A DNA stretch of 64,000 bases from JAPPHA01 sp965242975 (GTDB lineage Bacteria; Pseudomonadota; Alphaproteobacteria; Rhodobacterales; Rhodobacteraceae): the NCBI GenBank assembly GCA_965242975.1, contig CBDETS010000007.1, forward strand, positions 1,240,001 to 1,304,000. The letters are read 5' to 3'. The notes below the pieces were generated by a model. The model did no database searches, had not been told where the DNA came from, and was given only the letters and a program-made list of their open reading frames with translations. This document shows, piece by piece, positions 44,812-54,818 of the stretch. The position numbers and the translations under genes were made by a program. Within the stretch, counting starts at the first letter, position 1; each line of letters begins with the position of its first letter.

Positions 44812-45510
44812 TTGCAGACATTCTCTGAAGCCTGGCGTCTCATTTCGGAAGCCGATGCGGACCTTCTCGCGATCGTCGCACTGTCCCTGAGAGTCAGCCT
44901 GACGGCAACCTTGATTGCTTCGCTGCTGGCCATTCCGGCAGGAGCAGCGGTCGGAATCTGGAAATTTCCCGGCCAGAGGGCAATCGTCGTCACCGCCACG
45001 TCTCTCATGGCCCTGCCACCGGTCGTTGCAGGCCTGATGGTTTACCTGCTGCTGTCCAGGTCTGGTCCCCTTGGAACGTTCGGACTGCTGTTCACGCCAA
45101 CTGCCATGATCATCGTGCAAACGGTACTCATCTTTCCGATCGTCCTCGCTCTGACCCGCGAAGCCATCCTACCCCTGGAGCGTGAATACAGGTTTCTCAT
45201 TCGCGCCGTGGATGCCGGTCCGGTGTTGCGTGTCATGACACTGGCATGGGATGCTCGATTCGCTATCGCGACCGCCGTGCTCGCCGGCTTCGGACGGGCG
45301 ATCGCCGAGGTCGGGGCCGTCATCATCGTCGGCGGTAACATCAACGGTGTGACCCGAATCATGACCACGACCATTGCACTCGAGACGTCCAAGGGAAATC
45401 TGGAACTGGCACTGGCGCTCGGAATCATCCTGATCCTGATCGCCCTTTTCATCAACGCGCTGACTCACGTAGTCGTCCACGCGGGAACGAAATACCAGGT
45501 CACCCGGTGA
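44812..45510 (+). CDS. tupB: Tungstate ABC transporter, permease
   Basis: 232 residues, about five membrane segments. Opens with SLRVSLTATLIASLLAIPAG and contains the EAA loop DAGPVLRVMTLAWDARFAIA plus AGFGRAIAEVGAVIIVGGNI, the TupB/WtpB signature region. Only a TTG at 44812 gives a start of the right length. Coupled to tupC by a 4-base overlap. Forms the inner-membrane pore for WO4 uptake, probably for a tungsten enzyme; none is encoded in the window. Confidence 0.9.
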   Translation: MQTFSEAWRLISEADADLLAIVALSLRVSLTATLIASLLAIPAGAAVGIWKFPGQRAIVVTATSLMALPPVVAGLMVYLLLSRSGPLGTFGLLFTPTAMIIVQTVLIFPIVLALTREAILPLEREYRFLIRAVDAGPVLRVMTLAWDARFAIATAVLAGFGRAIAEVGAVIIVGGNINGVTRIMTTTIALETSKGNLELALALGIILILIALFINALTHVVVHAGTKYQVTR

Positions 45511-46211
45511 AGGCGCGGTTACATATGGTCGGAACCACGTACTCGGCTGGGGGCAAACGCAGGGTAGGCTCGATCGACCTGGATCACCACTTCACGGGGA
45601 TCACGGCGATCCTTGGTCCAAACGGTGCCGGAAAAACTCTTTTCCTGAACCTCTGCCATGGGCTCGTCATGCCGACATCAGGCACCGTATCATGGAACGG
45701 GGTCGATGCAGCACAAGGACGACGAGATCGAGGATTCGTATTTCAGAATACCGCAGTCATGCGGCGATCGGTGGCCGAAAACCTCGCGTTCCCGCTTGCT
45801 GCTGCCGGGGTACGGCGCAAACTCCGGCGCGAAATCGTCGACAGAACCCTCAGTACGGTCCACCTGTTCGACCGGTCTGACGACCCGGCCGCCGCGCTGT
45901 CCGGCGGAGAGCGCCAACGAATGGCGCTCGGTCGAGCGATCGTCTCAGATCCCGAGGTCCTTTTTCTCGATGAACCGTCCGCAAACCTGGACCCGGCCTC
46001 CACGGCTCTGCTCGAAGAGATCGTGACACGGATTTCGGACAGGGGCGTTGCGGTTCTTTGGGCGACGCACGACTTGCGCCAGGCGCAAGATCGATCACAG
46101 CACGTCCTGTTTCTTGATCAAGGCAAGATCGCCGAGTCGGCGGCGACAACCCGGTTCTTTTCCACACCGGAATCGCAGCCGGCACGCAGTTATCTCGGAC
46201 GGAATTGTTGA
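45507..46211 (+). CDS. tupC: Tungstate ABC transporter, ATP-binding protein
   Basis: 234 residues from a GTG at 45507 that overlaps the tupB stop (GTGA). Walker A LGPNGAGKTLFL, Q-loop FVFQNTAVM, ABC signature ALSGGERQRMALGRAI, Walker B VLFLDEPSANLD and H-loop LWATHDL. Energises tungstate uptake with TupB. Its stop overlaps the tupA start by one base (TGATG). Confidence 0.92.
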   Translation: MKARLHMVGTTYSAGGKRRVGSIDLDHHFTGITAILGPNGAGKTLFLNLCHGLVMPTSGTVSWNGVDAAQGRRDRGFVFQNTAVMRRSVAENLAFPLAAAGVRRKLRREIVDRTLSTVHLFDRSDDPAAALSGGERQRMALGRAIVSDPEVLFLDEPSANLDPASTALLEEIVTRISDRGVAVLWATHDLRQAQDRSQHVLFLDQGKIAESAATTRFFSTPESQPARSYLGRNC

Positions 46212-47050
46212 TGCGGACACTGTTCTCAGCCGTCCTCGTCCTTTTGGCGCAATCGTGCCTGGCGGCGGACGACCGCATGACGCTCGCGTCAACAACGTCG
46301 ACCCAGAACTCCGGTTTCTATGACTACTTGCTGCCGATCCTCAAGGAAGAGACAGGGATAACTGTCGACGTCATTTCTGTCGGGACCGGCCAAGCCTTGA
46401 GAATTGCCCGAAACGGAGACGCCGATGCCGTTTTGGTCCACCATCGTCCATCCGAGGACGCTTTCGTGGATGCAGGGCATGGAGTCGACCGTCGCGACAT
46501 CATGTACAATGACTACGTGATTGTCGGGCCGGCTGACGATCCCGTCGAAATCGCCAACTCTTCATCGGTCAGAGAGGCGTTCGACCGCCTGTCCAAGGGC
46601 AAGGCGCTGTTCATATCGAGGGGCGACGACAGCGGGACCCACAAGAAGGAATTGGAAATCTGGGACATGTCTGCCATCTCTCCATCGGGTGACTGGTACC
46701 GGGAGATCGGAGCCGGCATGGGCGCCGCCCTGAACATGGCATCCGTTACGGACAGCTACACGCTCTCCGACCGGGGAACGTGGATTTCTTTCGGCAACAA
46801 GGGATCTTTGGCGGTCCTGTTCAGTTCGGAACCGCCGCTGTTCAACCCGTACGGCCTGATCCTGGTCAATCCGGAACGGCATGAGCATGTCCGACACGAC
46901 CTTGCGGTACGATTCGCCGACTGGCTGACATCCCTTTCGGGCCAAAACGCGATTTCGGGATTTCGCGTAGCCGGTCAGCAGTTGTTTTGTCCGAACAGCG
47001 CTGAATACAGGCAGAAGGTTCCTTTCAAAAGCTCGCAATGCCCCGAATAG
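46211..47050 (+). CDS. tupA: Tungstate-binding periplasmic protein
   Basis: 279 residues from the ATG at 46211. A Sec signal peptide (about residues 1-19, cleavage after CLAA) precedes RMTLASTTSTQNSGFYDYLL, where TTSTQxSG is the TupA oxyanion-binding motif, then ISVGTGQALRIARNGDADAV and FISRGDDSGTHKKELEIW. Order tupB-tupC-tupA is unusual; tupA-B-C is commoner, but the tight overlaps show a single operon. Confidence 0.92.
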   Translation: MRTLFSAVLVLLAQSCLAADDRMTLASTTSTQNSGFYDYLLPILKEETGITVDVISVGTGQALRIARNGDADAVLVHHRPSEDAFVDAGHGVDRRDIMYNDYVIVGPADDPVEIANSSSVREAFDRLSKGKALFISRGDDSGTHKKELEIWDMSAISPSGDWYREIGAGMGAALNMASVTDSYTLSDRGTWISFGNKGSLAVLFSSEPPLFNPYGLILVNPERHEHVRHDLAVRFADWLTSLSGQNAISGFRVAGQQLFCPNSAEYRQKVPFKSSQCPE

Positions 47051-47251
47051 GCACTTTCCAACCTGATTGCCTCGGGGCCCGAAAATTGCCGCGACGTGCT
47101 GAAGCCTGAACCGAGATCACGGCGAGGACGCTGCCTGCCTGGCCTTGCCTCACCCTGGAGCGGCGATCGTGGTGACCTGATCGCCAATCGCCGCCATTGA
47201 CAATTTGAAAGTAGAACTTGCATTATTGCGCATTCCTGACTAAGGTAGCTC

Positions 47252-48433
47252 ATGATCGAGCGCGAGATCACACCCTTCCTGGTCGGATTGTTCAAGCAGT
47301 ATCCTTTCGTCACTTTGACCGGGCCACGGCAGTCCGGCAAGACCACGCTTTCCCGTGCCGCGTTCCCGGATCTCGACTATGTCAATCTGGAAGCGCCCGA
47401 TACGCGGGAGTTTGCCGAATCCGATCCCAGAGGGTTTCTTGCCCGGATCGGTCGTGGGGCCATCCTGGATGAAATCCAGCGTGTCCCGGATCTCCTGTCC
47501 TACCTGCAAGTTCGGGCAGACGAGTTGGGGCGGAACAGCTTGTTCGTTCTGACGGGAAGCGAGCAGTTCCGCCTCTCCGATGCAATAAACCAGTCGCTCG
47601 CCGGGCGCACGGCCTTGCTGCGCCTGCTGCCATTCTCGCTCGCCGAACGCCGGCAAACAGGCGCGAGCGACGGCATCGACGACATCCTGTATTCAGGCTT
47701 CTATCCCCGGATTCACGACCGGAAGCTTGAGCCCCGGCAGGCGCTCGGTGACTATTTCGAGACCTATGTTGAGCGTGACGTGCGCAGGATCGGAGAGATC
47801 CGCAATCTTGCGAACTTCCGCCGGTTCGTCCGCCTGTGCGCGGGCCGCGTGGGGCAACTGGCCAATCTCTCGTCTCTGGGCGCGGATGCCGGCGTGTCTC
47901 ACACCACGGCAAGCCATTGGCTTACGGTTCTGGAAGCGAGTTACGTAGTTTTTCGTCTCCCCCCGTTTCACGCCAACATCCGCAAGCGGCTGGTCAAGGC
48001 ACCCAAGCTCTACTTCTACGACGTCGGACTGGCGAGCAACCTCATCGGAATCGAACGCGCGGAACAACTCAGCACTCACCCGCTTCGCGGACCACTGTTC
48101 GAAAACGCGGTTGTGGCGGAAGTTCTCAAGCACCGTTTCAATCGGGGGCATCGGTCCAATCTGTCTTTTTTTCGGGACAGCCGCGGCCTCGAGTGCGACC
48201 TGCTCTACGAGAACTGCAACGGCATGGGGGCCATCGAGATCAAGTCCGGCGCGACGATCGCATCGGATTGGTTCAATTCGCTCAACCGGGTCGCGAAAGA
48301 CCTTCCGGACATCTCCGACAAGGTTGTCGTCTACGGAGGTTCGGAACGACAATCCCGGCGCGACGGAGAGATGGTTCCGCTGGATTCCTTGAGCGGGATT
48401 CTCGAGCATCTGGACGGTAGAAACGCAGCCTGA
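47252..48433 (+). CDS. AAA ATPase with DUF4143 domain
   Basis: 393 residues. N-terminal P-loop FVTLTGPRQSGKTTLSRA (Walker A near residue 25), Walker B AILDEIQRVPDLL, sensor LTGSEQFRLSDAI and the arginine patch in a AAA_14 module. C-terminal DUF4143 domain with YFETYVERDVRRIGEIRN, HTTASHWLTVLEASYVVF and ECDLLYENCNGMGAIEIKSG, the last being a PD-(D/E)xK-like nuclease signature (D...ExK). Widespread, often acquired horizontally; function unproven. A lone gene upstream of nothing it obviously pairs with. Confidence 0.85.
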   Translation: MIEREITPFLVGLFKQYPFVTLTGPRQSGKTTLSRAAFPDLDYVNLEAPDTREFAESDPRGFLARIGRGAILDEIQRVPDLLSYLQVRADELGRNSLFVLTGSEQFRLSDAINQSLAGRTALLRLLPFSLAERRQTGASDGIDDILYSGFYPRIHDRKLEPRQALGDYFETYVERDVRRIGEIRNLANFRRFVRLCAGRVGQLANLSSLGADAGVSHTTASHWLTVLEASYVVFRLPPFHANIRKRLVKAPKLYFYDVGLASNLIGIERAEQLSTHPLRGPLFENAVVAEVLKHRFNRGHRSNLSFFRDSRGLECDLLYENCNGMGAIEIKSGATIASDWFNSLNRVAKDLPDISDKVVVYGGSERQSRRDGEMVPLDSLSGILEHLDGRNAA

Positions 48434-48718
48434 AAGGACAGTCCGCAACGCGCCGGCTCCACAGGATGCCAAATCGCGCCGGTCCCGGTGCCGGGTTTCG
48501 CACGGTAACCGCGGTGACAGGTCCGGCCAATCCTGAATTCGGCATCCGAGTGCGCGCGCAGCCACCACTGGTTGCAACGCCGGGAATTCGAGCTCCGGGA
48601 GATCGACTCCGCAAAAACCAATACGGGCCGGGGCCTGTCCCGTCCCGAATTCCAACGCAGAACTGATGTCAAGGAATTCATTTGAAATTTCCGGTGAACC
48701 CCTGCCCTGAAACTGCAG

Positions 48719-51091
48719 CTATTCCCTCTCCGGGGCTGGTGCCAGGAAACTTGCGGCAATGGTCTTTTCCGACGACTTTTCGAATTGAACCCGAACCTTG
48801 TCATGATCAATCGCCAGCGCCCGACCGTATCCGAATTTCTGATGAAAGACGCGATCTCCGACCGAAAACCGCGCAACATCGCCCAGGCTTGGTTGTCGAC
48901 CGCCAGAGACCGGCAATCGCCCTGGAACACTCCGCACCTGGTTTCGCCGGGCATTTGCGCGTTTCCAGCCCGGGGAGTTGATCCCACTGCCTGTTACCGT
49001 ATCCTGGCCGAACCCGGTCTTGCCGAATTGCCAGTCGGGAACGACGGCCGCCCCGAAAACCGCCGCGTCGTGACTCGGCAGGACGTCGACATGCTCTTCG
49101 GGAAGTTCGTCAATGAAACGCGATGGAATGCAATCGGCCCATTCACCGCTGACGGAACGGCGCCGCGACGCAAAACTGACGTAGCAGGTTTCTTCTGCGC
49201 GCGTTATTCCGACGTAACCGAGCCTCCTCTCCTCCTCCAGCGCCGCGCGTCCGGACTCCGCCGCCAGGGCCCGGTGGGACGGAAACAGCCCGTCTTCCCA
49301 TCCGACCAGAAACACGACCGGGAATTCCAGGCCCTTGGCAGCGTGCAACGTCATCAGGGAAACACGCTCCTCCCCGGTTTCCTGGTCATGGTCCATGACC
49401 AGTGACACGTGATCGAGGAATCCCTGCAAATTCTCGAATTCATGAAGCGAGCCGACAAGTTCCTTGAGGTTTTCGAGTCGCCCCGGCGCATCAACTGCCT
49501 TGCTGGACATCCAATGACCCGTATAGCCGCTTTCGTCGAGAATCTGCTCGGCGACCTCGACGTGGTTTTTCTCTCCGCTCCGGACTTCGCGTCCCCAAAC
49601 TTCCAGGTTGGCAAGAAATTCACCGACCTCCCGCCGCGTTTTGGCCAGAAATTGGCCTTCCCTGACAAGGTCCCCGGCAGCTTCGACGAGCGAGACCCCG
49701 GACTCCCGGGCGTGGATGAAGATCATCTGGAGTGACTTGTCGCCGATTCCCCGCCTGGGCGTGTTGATGATCCGTTCAAAGGCAAGGTTGTCGGCGGGCG
49801 ATACGACTAGGCGAAAATACGCAATCGCATCCCGGATTTCGCGCCGTTCATAGAACCGGGGACCGCCGATGACGCGGTAAGGCAAGCCAATCCGAAGAAA
49901 CCGGTCTTCGAATTGCCGCATCTGAAACGTCGTCCGTTGCAGGATCGCTATGTCGTCAAGTGACACGGGCGCCCTACCCCGCGAACCTTTCTGGACAGCC
50001 TCAATCTCGTCCCCGACCCAGACCGCCTCGTCGATTCCGTCATAATGGGCGATCAGGCGCAACTTTTCGCCCTGGTCCGACTGCGTCCACAATGTCTTGC
50101 CCAAACGATTCCTGTTGAACGAGATCAGGCGCGAAGCCGCCGCAAGAATGTGCCCGGTTGACCGGTAGTTCTGCTCCAACCGGAAGACCTTCGAATCCGG
50201 AAAATCCTTTTCGAATCTCAGGATGTTTCCAACCTCTGCACCCCTCCATCCATATATGGACTGGTCGTCGTCTCCCACGCAACAGATATTCTGGTGTTGC
50301 GACGCCAGCAGCCGCAACCAGAGATACTGGGCGACATTGGCATCCTGGTATTCGTCGACCAGGATGTACTCGAGCCGGCTGCAATATCCGTCGAGAATAG
50401 CTTTATTTTTTGACAGAATCTGAACCATGTGAAGGAGCAGGTCGCCGAAATCGGCACAGTTCAGCGTCTTCAGCCGGTCCTGATAATCGGAATAGAGCTG
50501 GACCGCCCGTCCCCTGCCCCAATCGGCTTCGTGACCGGGAACCTTGTCAGGCGTCCACGCACGGTTTTTCCAGCGATCGATCATGCCCGCCAGGTGACGG
50601 GCCGGAAACGTCTTCTGGTCGATGTCAGCCGCCTGCATGACCTGCTTGAGAAGCCTGACCTGATCGTCCGTGTCGAGAATGGTGAAGTTGGACTTAAGTC
50701 CTGCCAGTTCAGCGTTGTGGCGCAGCATCCTGGCACTGATCGAATGGAATGTTCCGAGCCAGGGCATTCCCTCGACCACTTCGCCCAGGATCTGGCCCAC
50801 CCGGGACTTCATTTCCCTGGCAGCCTTGTTCGTGAACGTAACGGCCAGAATCCTGTTCGGGCGCACGCCCCGCGAATGGATCAGGTGTGCGATCCTGGTG
50901 GTCAGGGCCCTGGTCTTTCCGGTCCCGGCTCCTGCCAGCATCAGGACAGGCCCGTCCAGCGTCTCGACAGCCGAGCGTTGAGCGGAATTCAGGTCATCCA
51001 GGTACCGTGCGTTTTCGCGCCTGGAAATTCCCGCCATCAGGGCGCGGTCAGAAAGAGACGTGGATCCGGCAGGTGGAGCAACTCTGTTCAT
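48719..51091 (-). CDS. uvrD: ATP-dependent DNA helicase UvrD/PcrA
   Basis: 790 residues. Superfamily 1A motifs in order: LNSAQRSAVETLDGPVLMLA (Q motif), AGAGTGKTRALTTRI (Walker A), VDEYQDANVAQYLWLRLL (DExQD), VGDDDQSIYGWRGAEVGN, LEQNYRSTGHILAAA, and LMTLHAAKGLEFPVVFLVG (V). The C-terminal 60 residues, ending with the KVRVQFEKSSEKTIAASFL module, resemble the UvrD/PcrA Tudor domain. Nucleotide excision and mismatch repair helicase. Full length. Confidence 0.95.
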   Translation of the reverse strand: MNRVAPPAGSTSLSDRALMAGISRRENARYLDDLNSAQRSAVETLDGPVLMLAGAGTGKTRALTTRIAHLIHSRGVRPNRILAVTFTNKAAREMKSRVGQILGEVVEGMPWLGTFHSISARMLRHNAELAGLKSNFTILDTDDQVRLLKQVMQAADIDQKTFPARHLAGMIDRWKNRAWTPDKVPGHEADWGRGRAVQLYSDYQDRLKTLNCADFGDLLLHMVQILSKNKAILDGYCSRLEYILVDEYQDANVAQYLWLRLLASQHQNICCVGDDDQSIYGWRGAEVGNILRFEKDFPDSKVFRLEQNYRSTGHILAAASRLISFNRNRLGKTLWTQSDQGEKLRLIAHYDGIDEAVWVGDEIEAVQKGSRGRAPVSLDDIAILQRTTFQMRQFEDRFLRIGLPYRVIGGPRFYERREIRDAIAYFRLVVSPADNLAFERIINTPRRGIGDKSLQMIFIHARESGVSLVEAAGDLVREGQFLAKTRREVGEFLANLEVWGREVRSGEKNHVEVAEQILDESGYTGHWMSSKAVDAPGRLENLKELVGSLHEFENLQGFLDHVSLVMDHDQETGEERVSLMTLHAAKGLEFPVVFLVGWEDGLFPSHRALAAESGRAALEEERRLGYVGITRAEETCYVSFASRRRSVSGEWADCIPSRFIDELPEEHVDVLPSHDAAVFGAAVVPDWQFGKTGFGQDTVTGSGINSPGWKRANARRNQVRSVPGRLPVSGGRQPSLGDVARFSVGDRVFHQKFGYGRALAIDHDKVRVQFEKSSEKTIAASFLAPAPERE

Positions 51092-51352
51092 CGAGTCTCA
51101 TTAACGGTAAACGACGCTTCATTAAAGTCGGCAGTCGAATGCGACCACCTGATCGAGGCAATTCGCGTGAGATTCCGTCAGGGATTCTCGAGGCCCAGGA
51201 ACTGACTCGGAACTTGCACCGGATAGCCCCGAGTCGTGTCCACGCGCGGGGTCGTTAATCGCTGGATTACGTCGGAAGTGGTGCTTGACACCGACTTTGC
51301 AACATTTGTCGACGTCATGACCATGACGAGTCAGCACGGAGTGCATCCGTAC

Positions 51353-54300
51353 ATGCAACAGAGAGAAATCCGGAAGATCCTCGTCGCCAATCGAAGCGAA
51401 ATCGCGATTCGCGTCATGAGAGCGGCCAACGAAATCGGGATACGAACCGTTGCCATCTTCGCGGAAGAAGACAAGCTCAGCCTGCACAGATTCAAGTCGG
51501 ATGAAGCCTACAGGATCGGAGCCGGACTGGGACCCGTGGAAGCCTATCTGTGTATCGATGAGATCATCCGGGTCGCGCTGCAATCGGGTGCCGATGCTGT
51601 CCACCCTGGCTATGGATTGCTCTCGGAGAATCCAAATCTCGTCGACGCATGTGCCGAGAACGGCCTGATCTTTATCGGGCCAGGAGCCAACACCATGCGC
51701 AGGCTCGGCGACAAGTTCCGCGCACGTCAGGCCGCGACTGACGCCCAGGTCCCGGTCATTCCGGCGACCGGAATCCTGCCCGATGACCTGGATGCCGTCA
51801 CACAGGAAGCCCAACGCATCGGGTATCCGTTGATGCTGAAAGCAAGCTGGGGCGGTGGCGGACGGGGCATGCGCCAGATAAATGGTCCTGAAGAACTCGA
51901 GTCCATGGTTTCCGAAGGGCGGCGGGAAGCTGAAGCCGCGTTTGGAAACGGTGACGGATACCTGGAGAAGCTGATATCCCGCGCCCGCCACGTGGAAGTC
52001 CAGATACTTGGCGACGGACTTGGCAACATTTACCACCTGTGGGAACGCGACTGTTCGATCCAGCGCCGCAACCAGAAGATTGTCGAACGAGCCCCAGCGC
52101 CGTACCTTTCAGACAGCCAGCGCCGCCATGTTTGTGATCTCGCGGTACGGTTGTGTCGCAAGGTCGGCTACCTGGGAGCCGGCACCGTCGAATTCCTGAT
52201 GGATCAGGACGACGGCGAGTTCTATTTCATTGAAGTCAATCCCAGGATCCAGGTTGAGCACACGGTAACCGAGGAAGTCACCGGTATCGACATCGTTCGT
52301 GCGCAGATCCGCATCGCGGAAGGAAAGCAACTGCCGGAAGCAACCGGAAAACCCGACCAGGGTTCGATCACGCTTAACGGCCACGCGCTGCAATGCAGAG
52401 TTACGACCGAAGACCCCCGCAACAATTTCATTCCGGACTACGGGCGCATCACGGCGTACCGTGGTGCCACGGGCATGGGCATTCGACTTGATGGAGGGAC
52501 CGCGTATTCAGGAGCCGTGATCACCCGTCACTATGATTCCCTGCTTGAAAAGGTCACCGCCTGGGCTCCCACGCCGAAAGACGCGATCGCCCGCCTTGAC
52601 CGCGCGCTTCGGGAATTCCGGATTCGCGGAGTCTCGACGAACATCGAGTTCGTCGAAAATCTGCTGAAACATCCCGACTTCGTCAGCGACAATTTTACCA
52701 CCCGTTTCATTGACACGACCCCCGAACTGTTCACGTTCACGGCACGCCGCGACAGGGCGACAAAAATCCTGACATTCATTTCTGACGTGACGGTGAACGG
52801 TAACCCTGAGGTTCTCGGGCGGCAAAACCCTCCCGCCCGACTCAAGTCCCCGGTCATTCCGAAAACCGTGACATCAAGGCCGGCATCCGGACCCCGGGAC
52901 CTCCTGGTGAACGGCGGTCCATCGGCCGTGACGGAGTGGATGGCTCAAGAGCTGCGCTTGCTGATTACCGACACGACGATGCGCGACAGCCATCAATCCC
53001 TGCTCGCGACACGAATGCGGTCGATCGACATGATCAATGTCGCGGAGGCTTATTCTCAAAACCTCCCACAGTTGTTTTCCGTGGAATGCTGGGGCGGAGC
53101 AACATTCGACGTCGCGTACAGGTTTCTTCAGGAGTGCCCATGGCAGCGCCTCCGGGACCTTCGTCGGCGGATGCCCAATGTGTTGCTCCAGATGTTGTTG
53201 CGCGGTTCCAACGGGGTCGGATACACAAATTATCCTGACAACGTTGTTCAGTCGTTCATCCGCCAGGCCGCGAAAACCGGGATCGATCTTTTCCGCGTCT
53301 TCGATGCGTTGAACTGGGTGGAGAACATGCGCGTCTCGATCGACGCGGTGATCGAGAGCGGAAAGATCTGCGAGGGGGCAATCTGCTACACCGGAGACGT
53401 GCTCGACGCGGCGTCCCCGAAGTACGATCTGTCCTACTACGTCACGACGGGCAAAGCTCTACGCGACGCCGGCGTTCACATACTTGGGCTGAAGGACATG
53501 GCCGGGTTGCTTAAACCGTACGGCGCAAAGGTCCTGATCAAGGCGTTGAAGGAAGAAGTCGGGCTTCCAGTTCACTTCCACAATCACGACACCTCCGGAA
53601 TCGGTGCCGCCACGGTTCTCGCCGCCGCCGAGGTTGGAGTGGACGCGGTCGATCTGGCCATGGACGCACTGTCAGGCGGTACGTCTCAACCATGCCTGGG
53701 ATCCGTAGTCGAAGCGCTGGCGGGAACGGAACGGGATACCGGAATTTCAATCGATTCGGTCAGGGACATATCGAACTACTGGCAAGGTGTGCGGGAACAA
53801 TACGCCGCATTTGAATCGGGGCGGACGGTTCCCGCGTCAGAGATATTCCTCCATGGAATGCCCGGAGGGCAATTTACCAATCTCAAGGAACAGGCACGCT
53901 CCTTCGGGCTCGAGGATCGCTGGCCCGACGTTGCCGCCGCCTATGCGGATGTCAATGCGATGTTCGGGGACATCATCAAGGTTACTCCGACATCGAAGGT
54001 CGTGGGCGACATGGCCCTGATGATGGTCAGCCAGGGATTAACGCGTGACGATGTCGAAAATCCCGATGTCGATGTCGCGTTCCCTGAATCAGTTGTCGAC
54101 ATGATGCGTGGCAGCCTTGGTCAACCTCCTGGTGGATTCCCGAAGGCGATCCAGTCGAAGGTTCTCAAGGGTGAACGACCCATGACGCTCAGGCCCGGCT
54201 CGAGACTGGATTCGGTCGACATTGAAGCAACCCGCCGGGAGGTCTCCGATAAACTCGACGGGTTCGCGGTCGATGACGAGGACCTGAACGGATACCTGAT

Positions 54301-54805
54301 GTATCCGGCCGTGTATCTGGATTACATGGAACGGCATCAGGTCTACGGACCTGTGCGAACTCTTCCGACAAGGACCTTCTTTTACGGGATGACGCCCGGC
54401 GAGGAAATTTCTGTCGAGATTGATCCCGGCAAAACCCTTGAAATCAGGTTGCAGGCGATCGGGGAAACCGGTGAAGACGGATTTGCCCGGGTATTTTTCG
54501 AACTCAACGGGCAGCCGAGAGCCATCAGGATCGCGGACCGAAAGGCCGCAAGGGCGGCAGCCCGGGTCAGAAAGGCCGATGTCGGCAATCCGAATCACGT
54601 TGCGGCACCAATGCCCGGAGTCGTCGCGTCGGTCAGCGTCACCGTCGGACAGACGGTTTCCGCGGGCGATCTGCTGTTGACGATGGAAGCGATGAAAATG
54701 GAAACTGGAATCTATGCGGAAGCCGAAAAGGTGATTTCCGCAGTCCATGCGCCTCCGGGAACCCAGGTCGATGCTAAGGACCTGTTGATCGAATTTGAAG
54801 GGTGA
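51353..54805 (+). CDS. pyc: Pyruvate carboxylase
   Basis: 1150 residues from the ATG at 51353, the length of Rhizobium-type PYC; upstream ATGs at 51317 and 51323 are possible. Biotin carboxylase ILVANRSEIAIRVMRAANEI with ATP-grasp KASWGGGGRGMRQ and VNPRIQVEHTVTEEVTGID; carboxyltransferase DTTMRDSHQSLLATRMR, HFHNHDTSGIGAATVLAAAE (zinc His pair) and SGGTSQPCLGSVVE; C-terminal biotinyl domain MEAMKMETGI with the acceptor Lys. Anaplerotic conversion of pyruvate to oxaloacetate. Followed by the phosphoesterase gene 13 bases downstream. Confidence 0.97.
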   Translation: MQQREIRKILVANRSEIAIRVMRAANEIGIRTVAIFAEEDKLSLHRFKSDEAYRIGAGLGPVEAYLCIDEIIRVALQSGADAVHPGYGLLSENPNLVDACAENGLIFIGPGANTMRRLGDKFRARQAATDAQVPVIPATGILPDDLDAVTQEAQRIGYPLMLKASWGGGGRGMRQINGPEELESMVSEGRREAEAAFGNGDGYLEKLISRARHVEVQILGDGLGNIYHLWERDCSIQRRNQKIVERAPAPYLSDSQRRHVCDLAVRLCRKVGYLGAGTVEFLMDQDDGEFYFIEVNPRIQVEHTVTEEVTGIDIVRAQIRIAEGKQLPEATGKPDQGSITLNGHALQCRVTTEDPRNNFIPDYGRITAYRGATGMGIRLDGGTAYSGAVITRHYDSLLEKVTAWAPTPKDAIARLDRALREFRIRGVSTNIEFVENLLKHPDFVSDNFTTRFIDTTPELFTFTARRDRATKILTFISDVTVNGNPEVLGRQNPPARLKSPVIPKTVTSRPASGPRDLLVNGGPSAVTEWMAQELRLLITDTTMRDSHQSLLATRMRSIDMINVAEAYSQNLPQLFSVECWGGATFDVAYRFLQECPWQRLRDLRRRMPNVLLQMLLRGSNGVGYTNYPDNVVQSFIRQAAKTGIDLFRVFDALNWVENMRVSIDAVIESGKICEGAICYTGDVLDAASPKYDLSYYVTTGKALRDAGVHILGLKDMAGLLKPYGAKVLIKALKEEVGLPVHFHNHDTSGIGAATVLAAAEVGVDAVDLAMDALSGGTSQPCLGSVVEALAGTERDTGISIDSVRDISNYWQGVREQYAAFESGRTVPASEIFLHGMPGGQFTNLKEQARSFGLEDRWPDVAAAYADVNAMFGDIIKVTPTSKVVGDMALMMVSQGLTRDDVENPDVDVAFPESVVDMMRGSLGQPPGGFPKAIQSKVLKGERPMTLRPGSRLDSVDIEATRREVSDKLDGFAVDDEDLNGYLMYPAVYLDYMERHQVYGPVRTLPTRTFFYGMTPGEEISVEIDPGKTLEIRLQAIGETGEDGFARVFFELNGQPRAIRIADRKAARAAARVRKADVGNPNHVAAPMPGVVASVSVTVGQTVSAGDLLLTMEAMKMETGIYAEAEKVISAVHAPPGTQVDAKDLLIEFEG

Positions 54806-54818
54806 GATTCAACCGTCG

